From positions 1 through 43,914 of the forward strand of contig JAFDYE010000535.1 in NCBI GenBank assembly GCA_018267585.1: a stretch of DNA of 43,914 nucleotides, given 5' to 3'. Source of the stretch: Bacteroidota bacterium. Lineage in GTDB: Bacteria > Bacteroidota > Bacteroidia > Chitinophagales > Chitinophagaceae. Both the position numbers and the translations under genes were made by a program. Positions 1 to 8,541 of the stretch are shown one piece after another (positions within the stretch are counted from its first letter, which is position 1; the number at the start of each line of letters is the position of its first letter). The notes beneath the pieces are model-generated. The model worked only from the letters and a program-made list of their open reading frames with translations, ran no database searches and was not told the DNA's origin.

Positions 1-2544
1 CTTTTTATCCATGAATTCAGCCAGGGTGAAAACCTGTTTCCACAGGCGATCCGCGTCCTCGTCATGGGGAAAAAGCGCCCGCAATTCGTCACGGAAAACA
101 GCCACGCAGCTCGGTTCGAGACCCATAATTGGCGTTTCGGCGCGGATTTCTTCTTTCAGTGTCTCGAGTATCTCCTTCAAAAGCCGTTTGGCAGTATTGA
201 GCATGCCGAAGTCATAAAGAGGCCGGCCGCAGCAAAGCATTTTTCGGGGCACCATTACCTCGAATCCCGCTGCTTCCAGCACCTCGGTAGCGGCCACAAG
301 GGTTTCGGGAAGGAAAAAATTATTGAACGTATCGGCCCAGAGGATCACCCTCGGCCTGTTAATGCCGTTGCCTGACGCAGCCATGAATGGCTTTCTGTCC
401 TTGAACCATTCCCTGAACGTCCGACGGGCAAAAGCCGGGATCTGCGACCGGGTGTCAATTCCCGCCAGCTTTTTGGCAAGAAACCCTGTTACTGGGTTGC
501 GCGACAGGAAATTGACAATCGCAGGCGCCATAGAAGCCAGGCGCGCCCACCAGTAGATCAGACCGAAAGCATACGCCGGACGAGGTCGTAGACGCCCTTT
601 GTAGTAGTGCGAAAGAAATTCAGATTTGTATGTCGCCATATCCACATTCACCGGGCACTCTCCCTTACAGCCCTTACAAGCCAGGCATAGGTCCAGCGCC
701 TTCTTGACCTCCTTGCTTCTCCACCCGCCCCTTATCTCCTCTCCCCGGAGCATCTCGAACAGGAGGTGCGCCCTTCCGCGGGTGGAATGTTCTTCCTCCC
801 GCGTCACCATATAACTGGGACACATCGTTCCCGCGTTCTGCCGGCGACATTTTCCAACGCCGACACAACGCAAGGTCGCATGCGCGAAATTGCCCTGGTC
901 TTCGGGGAAACTGAAATGCGTCGTCAATGCCGGAGGCGCGTAGTCCGTACCCAACCGGAGGTTGGCCGTCTGCCCATAGGCATCGATGACCTTGCCGGGA
1001 TTCATCTTCGAATCCGGATCCCAGAGCCGCTTGAACTCCCGGAATGCCTCCATCAATTCGGGTCCGTACATCATTTCCAACAAATCCGCCCGGGCCTGGC
1101 CATCCCCATGTTCCCCGCTCAGAGAACCATTGTATTGCAGCACGAGCGCTGCCGCCTCAACAGTGAATCGACGGTAAGTCTCGACCCCCTCCTTTGTAAG
1201 CAGGTCAAAGTCGATACGGCAATGGATACACCCCTGTCCGAAATGGCCGTATAACGCGGCTTTATACCCGAACTTATCGAAGAGCTTCCGGAGATCCTCC
1301 AGGTAATCGCCAACCCGGTCTGGATGAACTGCTGAGTCTTCCCAACCCGGCCAGGCGGCCTTCATGCCCGGTACGAATGCTGTGGCGCCAAGGCCTGACT
1401 CGCGTATTTCCCAAAGCTGCTTTTCCTGATTGGGGTCGTCATACAATTTCATTGCAGGGTGATCCTTTTCCTTCCTCAGCTCCGCCATTAGCCCACGCGA
1501 CTTATCGTCCGCCTCCTGTTTGGTCTCTCCGCCGAACTCCACCAGCAGCCATCCTTTCCCATCGGGCAATAGTGTCAGATCATCGGTATTGAGTCCTTTT
1601 TTCTTCATGAAATCCAGCAGCTGATCGTCAATACCTTCCAGCGCAATGGGTTTATGCTTCATCGCCAAAGGGGCATGCCGTCCCGCAGCGAAAACATCCG
1701 GGTAACCCAGCACAAGCAGGCTTCGGGCCTTTGGCTTCGGCATCAGCTTTAATGTGGCTTCAAGGATAACTACGCAGGTACCTTCTGTTCCCACTAATGC
1801 CCTTGCAACGTTAAAACCATTTTCCGGCAGCAGCTCGTCCAAATTATACCCCGACACCCGACGGGGGATCTGCGGAAAGCGCTCCCTGATCAAGCCTGCA
1901 AACTTATCCCGAAGCTCTCTTAACCGCCTATAGATATCCCCCTTTCTTCCGCCTTCCGCGATATATGCTGCCAGCTGCTCTTCCGATGTCGGCCCAACCT
2001 CCATCTCCAGGCCATCGTAAGTCAGCAACCTCAGCCGTTCGGTATTGTCGGATACCCGCGACCCCGGCCCGAAGTTGGCTGCCATCACCGAATGAGAACC
2101 ACAGGAGTTGTTTCCCATCATGCCTCCGATTGTACAGTGGCTATGCGTTGCAGGATCGGGCCCGAAAGTAAGATCATATTCCTCTTCCGTGACCTTTTTC
2201 ATTGCATCCAGCACGATACCCGGCTGTACAGTCACCAATGCTCCCGCAGGGTCTACTTCAACCACCGCATTATAGTATTTCGACATATCCATCACCATCG
2301 CTACATTGCAGCATTGACCCGCCAGGCTTGTGCCCCCTCCCCTTGAAAGGACCGGCACCCCATGCCGGTGACAAATGTTAACCGTTAGAATAATATCCTC
2401 TTTACTCTTCGGCACGATGACGCCGATCGGCACTTGTCGGTAGTTGGAACCATCGGTAGCATAGGCCGCGCGGCTCCCCTTATCGAATCGCACCTCTCCC
2501 GAAACACAATTGCGCAACTCCTCTTCCAGCGATGAATGAATCAT
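1..2544 (-). CDS. FAD-binding and 4Fe-4S oxidoreductase, D-2-hydroxyglutarate dehydrogenase / YdiJ-like (3' end outside window)
   Basis: The reading frame is open from an ATG at 2544 to the window edge, giving 848 residues without a stop. The N-terminal part has the FAD-binding type 4 (PCMH) signature GGGTSLAGQ, followed by GPDPATHSHCTIGG and NNSCG, as in GlcD/D-2-hydroxyacid dehydrogenases. The C-terminal half has a CVGVGKC...MCPSY segment and a 4Fe-4S motif C620-x2-C623-x2-C626-x3-C630-P, and further on a CCG motif (LCCGRPLYDFG) typical of electron-transfer subunits. This fused FAD plus Fe-S layout matches the YdiJ family of about 1000 residues, so roughly 150 residues are missing. The expected reaction is oxidation of a D-2-hydroxyacid with electrons passed to the respiratory chain; the substrate is not known. 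It is the last gene of a three-gene operon, 11 bp after the enolase-family gene. Confidence 0.9.
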   Translation of the reverse strand, partial: MIHSSLEEELRNCVSGEVRFDKGSRAAYATDGSNYRQVPIGVIVPKSKEDIILTVNICHRHGVPVLSRGGGTSLAGQCCNVAMVMDMSKYYNAVVEVDPAGALVTVQPGIVLDAMKKVTEEEYDLTFGPDPATHSHCTIGGMMGNNSCGSHSVMAANFGPGSRVSDNTERLRLLTYDGLEMEVGPTSEEQLAAYIAEGGRKGDIYRRLRELRDKFAGLIRERFPQIPRRVSGYNLDELLPENGFNVARALVGTEGTCVVILEATLKLMPKPKARSLLVLGYPDVFAAGRHAPLAMKHKPIALEGIDDQLLDFMKKKGLNTDDLTLLPDGKGWLLVEFGGETKQEADDKSRGLMAELRKEKDHPAMKLYDDPNQEKQLWEIRESGLGATAFVPGMKAAWPGWEDSAVHPDRVGDYLEDLRKLFDKFGYKAALYGHFGQGCIHCRIDFDLLTKEGVETYRRFTVEAAALVLQYNGSLSGEHGDGQARADLLEMMYGPELMEAFREFKRLWDPDSKMNPGKVIDAYGQTANLRLGTDYAPPALTTHFSFPEDQGNFAHATLRCVGVGKCRRQNAGTMCPSYMVTREEEHSTRGRAHLLFEMLRGEEIRGGWRSKEVKKALDLCLACKGCKGECPVNVDMATYKSEFLSHYYKGRLRPRPAYAFGLIYWWARLASMAPAIVNFLSRNPVTGFLAKKLAGIDTRSQIPAFARRTFREWFKDRKPFMAASGNGINRPRVILWADTFNNFFLPETLVAATEVLEAAGFEVMVPRKMLCCGRPLYDFGMLNTAKRLLKEILETLKEEIRAETPIMGLEPSCVAVFRDELRALFPHDEDADRLWKQVFTLAEFMDKK

Positions 2545-2555
2545 AAAAGATCGTT

Positions 2556-3647
2556 TTACAAGATTCTGTATTTGTCCGCGTCCTGTCTTTTTAGCTCGAG
2601 ACCGAGACCGCCAGCCGAAAGATCGGGCGTCAGTATTCCATTTACCGGGCTTCGCACCCCGTCGAAGAACAACTGCTCGATACGAACATGATCATAGAAA
2701 TATTCCCCTATAAAAAATGACGGGAAGCACAATGCGGGATGTAAATGCAAAGCAGGTGCGCAATGGAAGGAGAAGGGCTTATGGAAGGCATGGCTGAGTA
2801 TAGCCGCCTCCAGAATACCGGTGACACCGCCGCACCGCGTAGCGTCCGCCTGCAGTACATCGACAGCCTCCGTCTGCAGCAACCGGAGGAATTCGTCTTT
2901 CGTATACGCATATTCTCCGGCCGCCACCCGCATGGAAGCGGGTCCGTTTTCCCTGATATGCTTCAGCCCGGAAAGATCGTCCGATGACACAGGCTCCTCG
3001 AACCAGGTCACTCCTTGCAGGGCGAACCTGCCGGCAAGCTCTAAAGCCTGCCTCAGGTCGTACGCGCCATTGGCGTCGATAAAAAGACTTACATTCGGCC
3101 CGATGGCTACCCTCGCCCTGCTGACGCGGTAGACATCCAACTCGGCTTCCCGTCCAACTTTCATCTTAACACGATTGAATCCTTCCTCCCTCCACCCCGT
3201 CATCTGTCCGGAAAGCTGTTCGTCCGTATAAGATGTGAATCCGCCGCTGGCATAGACCAGCACTTTGTCCCTTGCCATGCCGAGCAGCCGACACAGCGGA
3301 AGACCGAGAATCCTGGCCTTCAGATCCCAAAGCGCCGTGTCTACAGCCGATATCGCCATTCGTGTCAATCCAGCCTGTCCCTCGTTGCGAATGTCCGCGG
3401 ACAGAGCGGCAACGATCCTTGCAATATCGTTCGGATCTGCCCCTATCACCCGCGGTTTCAGCCGATTGACTATAAAATCAGCGATACGGCTGTCTCCATA
3501 TGTATAACCGATACCAGTCCGCCCGCAAGCTGTAATTTCCACCAGCACCATCGTCGTGCTATCCCATTCCAGCGTACCATCCGACTCGGTCGTATCAGTA
3601 GGTACGCGGTAAGCGGCAACGGTAAGATTAACGATCCTGTCTGGCAT
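2556..3647 (-). CDS. Mandelate racemase/muconate lactonizing enzyme family protein (enolase superfamily)
   Basis: A 363-residue protein, the usual length for the family, with an N-terminal capping domain and a C-terminal barrel. The active-site set is visible: KMK (K161, K163), the metal ligands D191 (DANG), E217 (FEEP) and E245 (AAGEY), and a D268/H295 pair (QAD, FHC). A Lys-x-Lys motif together with a His-Asp dyad is the mandelate racemase subgroup pattern, known for sugar-acid dehydratases and racemases. The exact substrate cannot be read from sequence. The gene starts 5 bp after the stop of the TPP enzyme and ends 11 bp before the FAD/Fe-S oxidoreductase, so the three are almost certainly one transcript and may act on one carbon source. 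Confidence 0.93.
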   Translation of the reverse strand: MPDRIVNLTVAAYRVPTDTTESDGTLEWDSTTMVLVEITACGRTGIGYTYGDSRIADFIVNRLKPRVIGADPNDIARIVAALSADIRNEGQAGLTRMAISAVDTALWDLKARILGLPLCRLLGMARDKVLVYASGGFTSYTDEQLSGQMTGWREEGFNRVKMKVGREAELDVYRVSRARVAIGPNVSLFIDANGAYDLRQALELAGRFALQGVTWFEEPVSSDDLSGLKHIRENGPASMRVAAGEYAYTKDEFLRLLQTEAVDVLQADATRCGGVTGILEAAILSHAFHKPFSFHCAPALHLHPALCFPSFFIGEYFYDHVRIEQLFFDGVRSPVNGILTPDLSAGGLGLELKRQDADKYRIL

Positions 3648-3652
3648 CGGCG

Positions 3653-5440
3653 TCAGCCTTTATGAGGTAAAACATTCTCGATAATATCCTTGAAAGTGCT
3701 TTTGATCACCCCTGCCTCGTCCGGGTCGCCTTTGAGCAAAGTTCGGCTGAACCTAACCATTTGATCGAATGTGATATGAGGGGGGATCGTAGGCACGTTG
3801 GGATCCACAATAACTTCCAGTACGGCCGGCCGGTCGGAAGCCAACGCCTCCTTCCATGCAGATGAAAGTTTTTCCGGGTCCTCGATCTTTAACCCTTTCA
3901 GACCCAGCATTTCCGCATATTGCGCATAGGGGAAATCAGGTATGTTCTGGGAAGCCTCAAACTTCGGATCTCCGGTCATGATCCTCTGTTCCCAGGTCAC
4001 CTGGTTCAGATCGCCATTGTTCAGCACGAGGATCACCAGTCGAGGGTCACTCCATTGCTTCCAATACTTCGAAATAGCGATGAGACAGTTGTTGCCCAGC
4101 ATCTGCATGGCCCCATCGCCGACCAACGCAATTGCCACACGCTCCGGCCAGGCGAATTTGGCGGCCAGTGCATATGGAACGCCCGGACACATAGTTGCCA
4201 GCGTCCCTGAAAGCGTGGCCATCATCCCCTGCCTGATCTTCAGGTCCCGCGCAAACCAGTTGGCGGCAGATCCGGAGTCCGAAGTCAGGATACAATTATC
4301 TGGCAGCTGCGGCGATAGCTCCCAGAACACCCTTTGCGGGTTGATAGGTTTGGCCGCATTCATCGCCCGCGCCTGCACTACCTTCCACCATTCCTGTATG
4401 TTGTGCTCAATGGTCTTCCGCCACGCCCGGTCCTCCTTATGTCGCAGCAGGGGGAGCAATGCCTCGAGCGTCTGCCTGCTGTCCCCAATAAGATTTACCT
4501 CCATGGGATAACGCAGGCTGAGCATCTTTGGATCGATGTCGATCTGGACACCTCTCGCCTGTCCGTCTTCCGGCAAAAATTCGCTGTATGGAAAGCTGCT
4601 GCCGACCATGAGCAGCGTATCGCAATCACGCATCATGTCCCAGCTTGGCTTTGTCCCGAGAAGCCCGATAGACCCCGTCACATAAGGCAGATTGTCCGGC
4701 AATGCCGCCTTGCCCAATAATGCCTTTGCCACTCCCGCCCCCAACGCCTCGGCCACATCCATCAGCGCCCTGCCGGCCTGTAACGCTCCGGCCCCCGCCA
4801 GGATGGCGATCTTATTGCCGGAATTCAACACATCCGCCGCCCGCTGTAACTCCGACAACTGCGGCACCAGACTCAGCTTACCATGTCCCACACCAGTACG
4901 AACACTTCCATGCTTCATCGGCGGCTCCATTGCCTTCAGCTCCTGCACGTCGGTCGGCACGATCACGCAGGTCACCGTCCGCTCTGCTTTCGCAATCCGC
5001 ATCGCCCTGTCTATCACCGGTCTGGTCTGGGCCGGCGACGTGATCATATGCACATACTCATGTGCAACGTCTTTGAATAAAGAGATCAAATCCACTTCCT
5101 GCTGATAATTGCCCCCCATCGCCATTCTCGGCTGCTGGCCGACAATTGCCACGACTGGCTGATGATCCAGCTTCGCATCGTACAGTCCGTTCAACAAATG
5201 GATAGCTCCGGGTCCGGAGGTCGCCATACAAACAGCCACCTCTCCTGTAAATTTGGCATAGCCGCAGGCCATAAATGCTGCTACTTCCTCATGAGGTACC
5301 TGGACAAATTCCATTTTTTCTTTCGCCCGGTTGAGCGCGCCCATCAACCCGTTGATCCCATCACCAGGATACCCGAATATGCGCGTCACACCCCATTGAT
5401 GCAATCTATCCACGAGGTAATCGCTGACTTGCTGAGCCAT
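3653..5440 (-). CDS. Thiamine pyrophosphate-requiring enzyme, pyruvate oxidase (PoxB)-like
   Basis: A 595-residue protein with the three-domain layout of the acetolactate synthase/pyruvate oxidase family. The N-terminal pyrimidine-binding domain contains HEEVAAF (catalytic Glu near 51) and SGPGAIHLLNGLYDA. The central domain, about 195-330, resembles the FAD- or nucleotide-binding domain. The C-terminal PP-binding domain has GDGAMQML starting at 441 and the paired Asn at 474-475, the classical TPP/Mg motif. The order of motifs follows E. coli PoxB closely, including VPTDV in the linker and AIPP-like IPPHI near the C terminus. It has no clear PoxB lipid-binding tail, so decarboxylation of a different 2-oxo acid is possible. 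It is the first gene of the operon; no clear Shine-Dalgarno sequence precedes the ATG. Confidence 0.93.
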   Translation of the reverse strand: MAQQVSDYLVDRLHQWGVTRIFGYPGDGINGLMGALNRAKEKMEFVQVPHEEVAAFMACGYAKFTGEVAVCMATSGPGAIHLLNGLYDAKLDHQPVVAIVGQQPRMAMGGNYQQEVDLISLFKDVAHEYVHMITSPAQTRPVIDRAMRIAKAERTVTCVIVPTDVQELKAMEPPMKHGSVRTGVGHGKLSLVPQLSELQRAADVLNSGNKIAILAGAGALQAGRALMDVAEALGAGVAKALLGKAALPDNLPYVTGSIGLLGTKPSWDMMRDCDTLLMVGSSFPYSEFLPEDGQARGVQIDIDPKMLSLRYPMEVNLIGDSRQTLEALLPLLRHKEDRAWRKTIEHNIQEWWKVVQARAMNAAKPINPQRVFWELSPQLPDNCILTSDSGSAANWFARDLKIRQGMMATLSGTLATMCPGVPYALAAKFAWPERVAIALVGDGAMQMLGNNCLIAISKYWKQWSDPRLVILVLNNGDLNQVTWEQRIMTGDPKFEASQNIPDFPYAQYAEMLGLKGLKIEDPEKLSSAWKEALASDRPAVLEVIVDPNVPTIPPHITFDQMVRFSRTLLKGDPDEAGVIKSTFKDIIENVLPHKG

Positions 5441-5551
5441 AACGGTAGGAATTGTAAAGTGAGTGAATGATTATTCCGCCGAAATTTTTATGCCACCGGC
5501 TCAAATAAGATTCTAACAATTCCCCAAACCTCCTCGCACAATTTCTGCATA

Positions 5552-5579
5552 TAAAAAGCCGCCCCGAGGCGGCTTTTTA
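5552..5579 (-). terminator. Perfect 12-bp hairpin terminator, bidirectional
   Basis: The arms TAAAAAGCCGCC and GGCGGCTTTTTA are exact inverse complements around a four-base CCGA loop. The A-tract and T-tract on either side give a U-tract in both directions. On the minus strand it lies 24 bp beyond the stop codon of the small degraded ORF at 5603-5805, so it probably ended that transcript before it could read into the TPP-enzyme operon. Confidence 0.8.
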
Positions 5580-5602
5580 CTGATACACCGATCATCTCAT
5601 CA

Positions 5603-5805
5603 TCAGTTCGCATGTAATTTCTCGTAATCCACCCCAAGGCTTTCGAACAATTTGGCAAACAAACCCCTTTCGGGACCAACGTACTTTATCCGGTCTATCT
5701 TATCCTCTTTCAGCGAGAATTCGAGATCCACGATCACGCCTTCAAGTTTGCGGTGGAGATGCAGGCAATGTGCTGACACCGGCCTGCATCCAGGCGCTCA
5801 AACAT
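5603..5805 (-). pseudogene. Small frameshifted gene remnant of unknown family
   Basis: Two minus-strand frames each look protein-coding but do not join. From the ATG at 5805 one frame reads MFERLDAGRCQH and then stops at a TGA after 24 codons. A second frame, overlapping it, reads about 50 sense codons (LHRKLEGVIVDLEF, then KIDRIKYVGPERG, then LFESLGVDYEKLHAN) and ends at 5603. The second frame has the acidic/hydrophobic pattern of a real protein C terminus and is followed after 24 bp by a strong terminator. The simplest reading is one gene of about 67 codons with one indel. Alternatives are a GTG start inside the second frame or a sequencing error. I do not recognise the family. Confidence 0.4.
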
Positions 5806-6089
5806 CCTCGTATCAAGTTAACTTAGTGCGGAGACAGTATAAAGTTAGTAACAGATGCGGTTGATCGATCCAGATGATCTCGATTTCAATAGAACTTTCA
5901 AAGTAGCGCTATCGCCTTTTTTTTACATCCGTTGATGTTCATCCGAGCTGTTTTCATTGGCAATTGACATTAGAATTTCATTAGAAAAGTGTGGCGTAGA
6001 ATATATTACATCGTGAGGCAATGCGTCCCCAGGACTAATGAATACATTAAGTGTGGGCTATCTCGCATAATTCCTGCATATTCACTGGT
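5806..6089. other. AT-richer intergenic stretch upstream of the SPW/VKOR membrane protein gene
   Basis: No convincing coding frame on either strand. The only structure I see is a direct repeat of CATTAGAA at 5968-5975 and 5979-5986, 11 bp apart, roughly one helical turn. It may be a regulator site for the downstream gene. No TAnnTTTG promoter element was found here. Confidence 0.3.
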
Positions 6090-7496
6090 ATGGACCAGCA
6101 AATGGATACTGCGGAAGGCCTGCGCATGCATCACGCTCAAACGCTTTGGATGTACTGGATATTGGTCATCCTCGGATGCTGGCTGGTCCTCATGCCCGCC
6201 ACTTTCAGTTATGACAAGGGCCTTACCGCCATCAATGAAGCGCGCCGCCTTTGGCTCGACCTTCCTGCAAGGGTTACCGCCTGCGAATGGTCCGACCGGA
6301 TCAGCGGCCTTATATTGATCTTTTTTGGGCTAAGATCGATCAAACCCGATCGTCCGGTCAGCCTCTGGATCTGCTGTCTCGCCGGAGTCTGGCTCAATGC
6401 GGCGCCGCTCCTCTTCTGGGCACCCTCGGCATTGATCTACGCAAATGATACGCTTATCGGTGTGCTGGTCATTGCCTTCTCCGTGTTGACACCCGGCATG
6501 CCCAATATGATGGCCTTTATGAAAATGGGCTCCGAAGTGCCGGATGGCTGGAGCTACAACCCGTCCAGCTGGGACCAGCGCTGGATCATGATCGTGCTGG
6601 GTTTTGCCGGCTGGATGGTCTCCCGTTATCTCGGTGCATGGCAGCTCGGCTTTATCGATAAGGCCTGGGACCCTTTTTTTGGCGGTGAGACGCAGCGGGT
6701 ACTGAACTCCGCAATGTCCCGCAGCTGGCCCATATCGGACGGTGCCCTTGGCGCGTTTGCCTATACCTTCGAATTCCTGATGGGCTGGATGGGCGGCCCG
6801 GCCCGGTGGCGTACAATGCCGTGGATGGTTACCTTCTTCGGGATCCTTGTTATTCCCCTGGGACTCGTACATATTTTCCTCGTCATGTCGCAACCCATCG
6901 CCGTCGGATCATGGTGTTCGCTCTGCCTGCTCGCAGCGGCCATCATGCTGCCAATGCTGCCACTTGAAGTAGATGAGGTAATTGCCATGGGTCAGCATAT
7001 GGTACAGGCAACCCGGAATGGCGAACCTTTCTGGCGCGTATTTTGGCTGGGTGGACAACCCGTAGAAAAGAATGAGGACAAAAGATCCCCGAAGGTATTA
7101 TCCTTTGCCGATCAACCCCGGAAAATAGTCAGGGCCTCCGTCTGGGGCATGAGTATCCCGCCGACGTTAGCCGTGGCGACAGTCGCAGGCATCGCCCTAT
7201 TGTTTGCGCCGGGAATCTGGCATATTCCGATCGGAACAATGGCGGCCCATGTCTTTTACATCACGGGAGCCTTGATAGTGGTCTGTTCAGTGATCAGCAT
7301 GGGAGAAGTCGTTCGCGTGATCCGGTGGGTAAATCTGCCTGCGGGACTGACGGTAGCTGTTGTCCCCTGGTTCTTCGACGCCGGCAGGAATTTAGGCGTC
7401 ACCGGTAGCCTGATCGGCCTGCTGGTCTGTCTGCTCTCGGTTCCGCGTGGCCGAATAACAGAAACCTACGGACTGTGGCAAAAGTATATTCACTAA
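6090..7496 (+). CDS. Polytopic membrane protein with SPW-repeat-like and vitamin K epoxide reductase-like segments
   Basis: A protein of about 468 residues with many hydrophobic segments. The ATG at 6090 (MDQQMDTAEG) is preferred over a GTG at 6051 because the extra 13 residues are not membrane-like. Residues about 75-140 (DRISGLILIFFGL, WLNAAPLLFWAPS, NDTLIGVLVIAFSVL) follow the SPW-repeat pattern of paired helices around a proline-tryptophan-rich loop. A second similar segment lies near the C terminus (ITGALIVVCSVI). Between them GSWCSLCLLAAAIMLP (Cys 276 and 279) resembles the CxxC motif of the VKOR family. VKOR proteins pass electrons from disulfides to quinone. I infer a membrane thiol-redox role. 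The SDR gene follows 18 bp later, probably co-transcribed. Confidence 0.85.
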   Translation: MDQQMDTAEGLRMHHAQTLWMYWILVILGCWLVLMPATFSYDKGLTAINEARRLWLDLPARVTACEWSDRISGLILIFFGLRSIKPDRPVSLWICCLAGVWLNAAPLLFWAPSALIYANDTLIGVLVIAFSVLTPGMPNMMAFMKMGSEVPDGWSYNPSSWDQRWIMIVLGFAGWMVSRYLGAWQLGFIDKAWDPFFGGETQRVLNSAMSRSWPISDGALGAFAYTFEFLMGWMGGPARWRTMPWMVTFFGILVIPLGLVHIFLVMSQPIAVGSWCSLCLLAAAIMLPMLPLEVDEVIAMGQHMVQATRNGEPFWRVFWLGGQPVEKNEDKRSPKVLSFADQPRKIVRASVWGMSIPPTLAVATVAGIALLFAPGIWHIPIGTMAAHVFYITGALIVVCSVISMGEVVRVIRWVNLPAGLTVAVVPWFFDAGRNLGVTGSLIGLLVCLLSVPRGRITETYGLWQKYIH

Positions 7497-7514
7497 TAAA
7501 TAAATTGATCGTCT

Positions 7515-8528
7515 ATGCATCGGAATTATTACAGGAATAAAGTCGTCGTCATAACAGGCGCAACAGGCGGGGTCGGACGTGCTACCGCTCATGCCTTCGG
7601 GCGGCATGGGGCAAAAGTGGCCCTGCTCGCCCGTAGTTCTGAACAGCTGCAAGCGACAAGACAGGAAGTGGAATTGGCGGGAGGCACAGCGATAGGTATC
7701 CCTACCGACGTGTCCGATCCGCAACAAGTAGAGGCGGCTGCGGACCGGGTAGAGAATATTTTGGGGCCAATCGACGTCTGGGTTAACAATGCTATGGTCA
7801 GTGTCTTTGCTCCGGTATCCGAAATAAAACCCGAAGAATACCGCCAGGTTACGGAGGTCACCTATCTGGGCCAGGTGTATGGAACCATGGCAGCCCTCAA
7901 GCGAATGAGACCTCGCAACCATGGTTCCATTGTCCTCGTGGGATCCGCCCTTGCTTACCGCGGCATTCCGCTACAATCCGCCTATTGTGGTGCCAAACAC
8001 GGCATAGAAGGCTTTTATGACTCGCTCCGTTGTGAATTGAAGCACGACAGAAGCCATATAAAGACCTGCATGGTTCAACTGCCCGCGATGAACACCACGC
8101 AGTTCGGGTGGGTACTAAGCCGCCTTCCCCGCCAACCCAAACCCATGGGAAAAATTTACCAGCCCGAGGTAGCGGCCAAGGCCATCCTTTTTGCAGCCGC
8201 GCACAACCGGCGCAGCATCTGGGTAGGCGCATCGACCTATGAGGCGATCATCGGAAATAAATTTTCTCCTTCTTATGCCGACCAGGTACTGGCACGATCG
8301 GGATATGCAGGCCAGCAGACCGATCAGCCGGAAAATGAACATCGCGAGAACAATGTATGGAAGCCGGTGGAAGGAGACAGGGGGACTCATGGCGGATTTG
8401 CAAATAAAGCTTCGAACAAAAGTCTTACCCTTTGGGCGGCGATGCATCGAAATGCCTTGCTGGTAGCCGCCATTGGGATCTCTGCAGCCGCCTGCCTGCT
8501 GACCAGTAGAAAAGCCGGGAGTCGCTAA
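7515..8528 (+). CDS. SDR family oxidoreductase with C-terminal membrane anchor
   Basis: A 337-residue classical short-chain dehydrogenase. The Rossmann nucleotide motif TGATGGVG is at residues 14-21, NNA at 91-93, and the catalytic Ser144, Tyr157 and Lys161 (YCGAK) are all present. The family core usually ends near residue 250. Here a tail of about 85 residues follows, with a charged linker and a hydrophobic helix near the end (ALLVAAIGISAAACLL) followed by Arg/Lys, which looks like a tail anchor facing the cytoplasm. It is 18 bp downstream of the SPW/VKOR-like membrane protein, so a membrane-attached redox partnership is plausible. Substrate unknown. The gene converges on the GH15 gene with a 13 bp gap and no clear terminator. 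Confidence 0.93.
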   Translation: MHRNYYRNKVVVITGATGGVGRATAHAFGRHGAKVALLARSSEQLQATRQEVELAGGTAIGIPTDVSDPQQVEAAADRVENILGPIDVWVNNAMVSVFAPVSEIKPEEYRQVTEVTYLGQVYGTMAALKRMRPRNHGSIVLVGSALAYRGIPLQSAYCGAKHGIEGFYDSLRCELKHDRSHIKTCMVQLPAMNTTQFGWVLSRLPRQPKPMGKIYQPEVAAKAILFAAAHNRRSIWVGASTYEAIIGNKFSPSYADQVLARSGYAGQQTDQPENEHRENNVWKPVEGDRGTHGGFANKASNKSLTLWAAMHRNALLVAAIGISAAACLLTSRKAGSR

Positions 8529-8541
8529 TCCGGGCCAAGGT

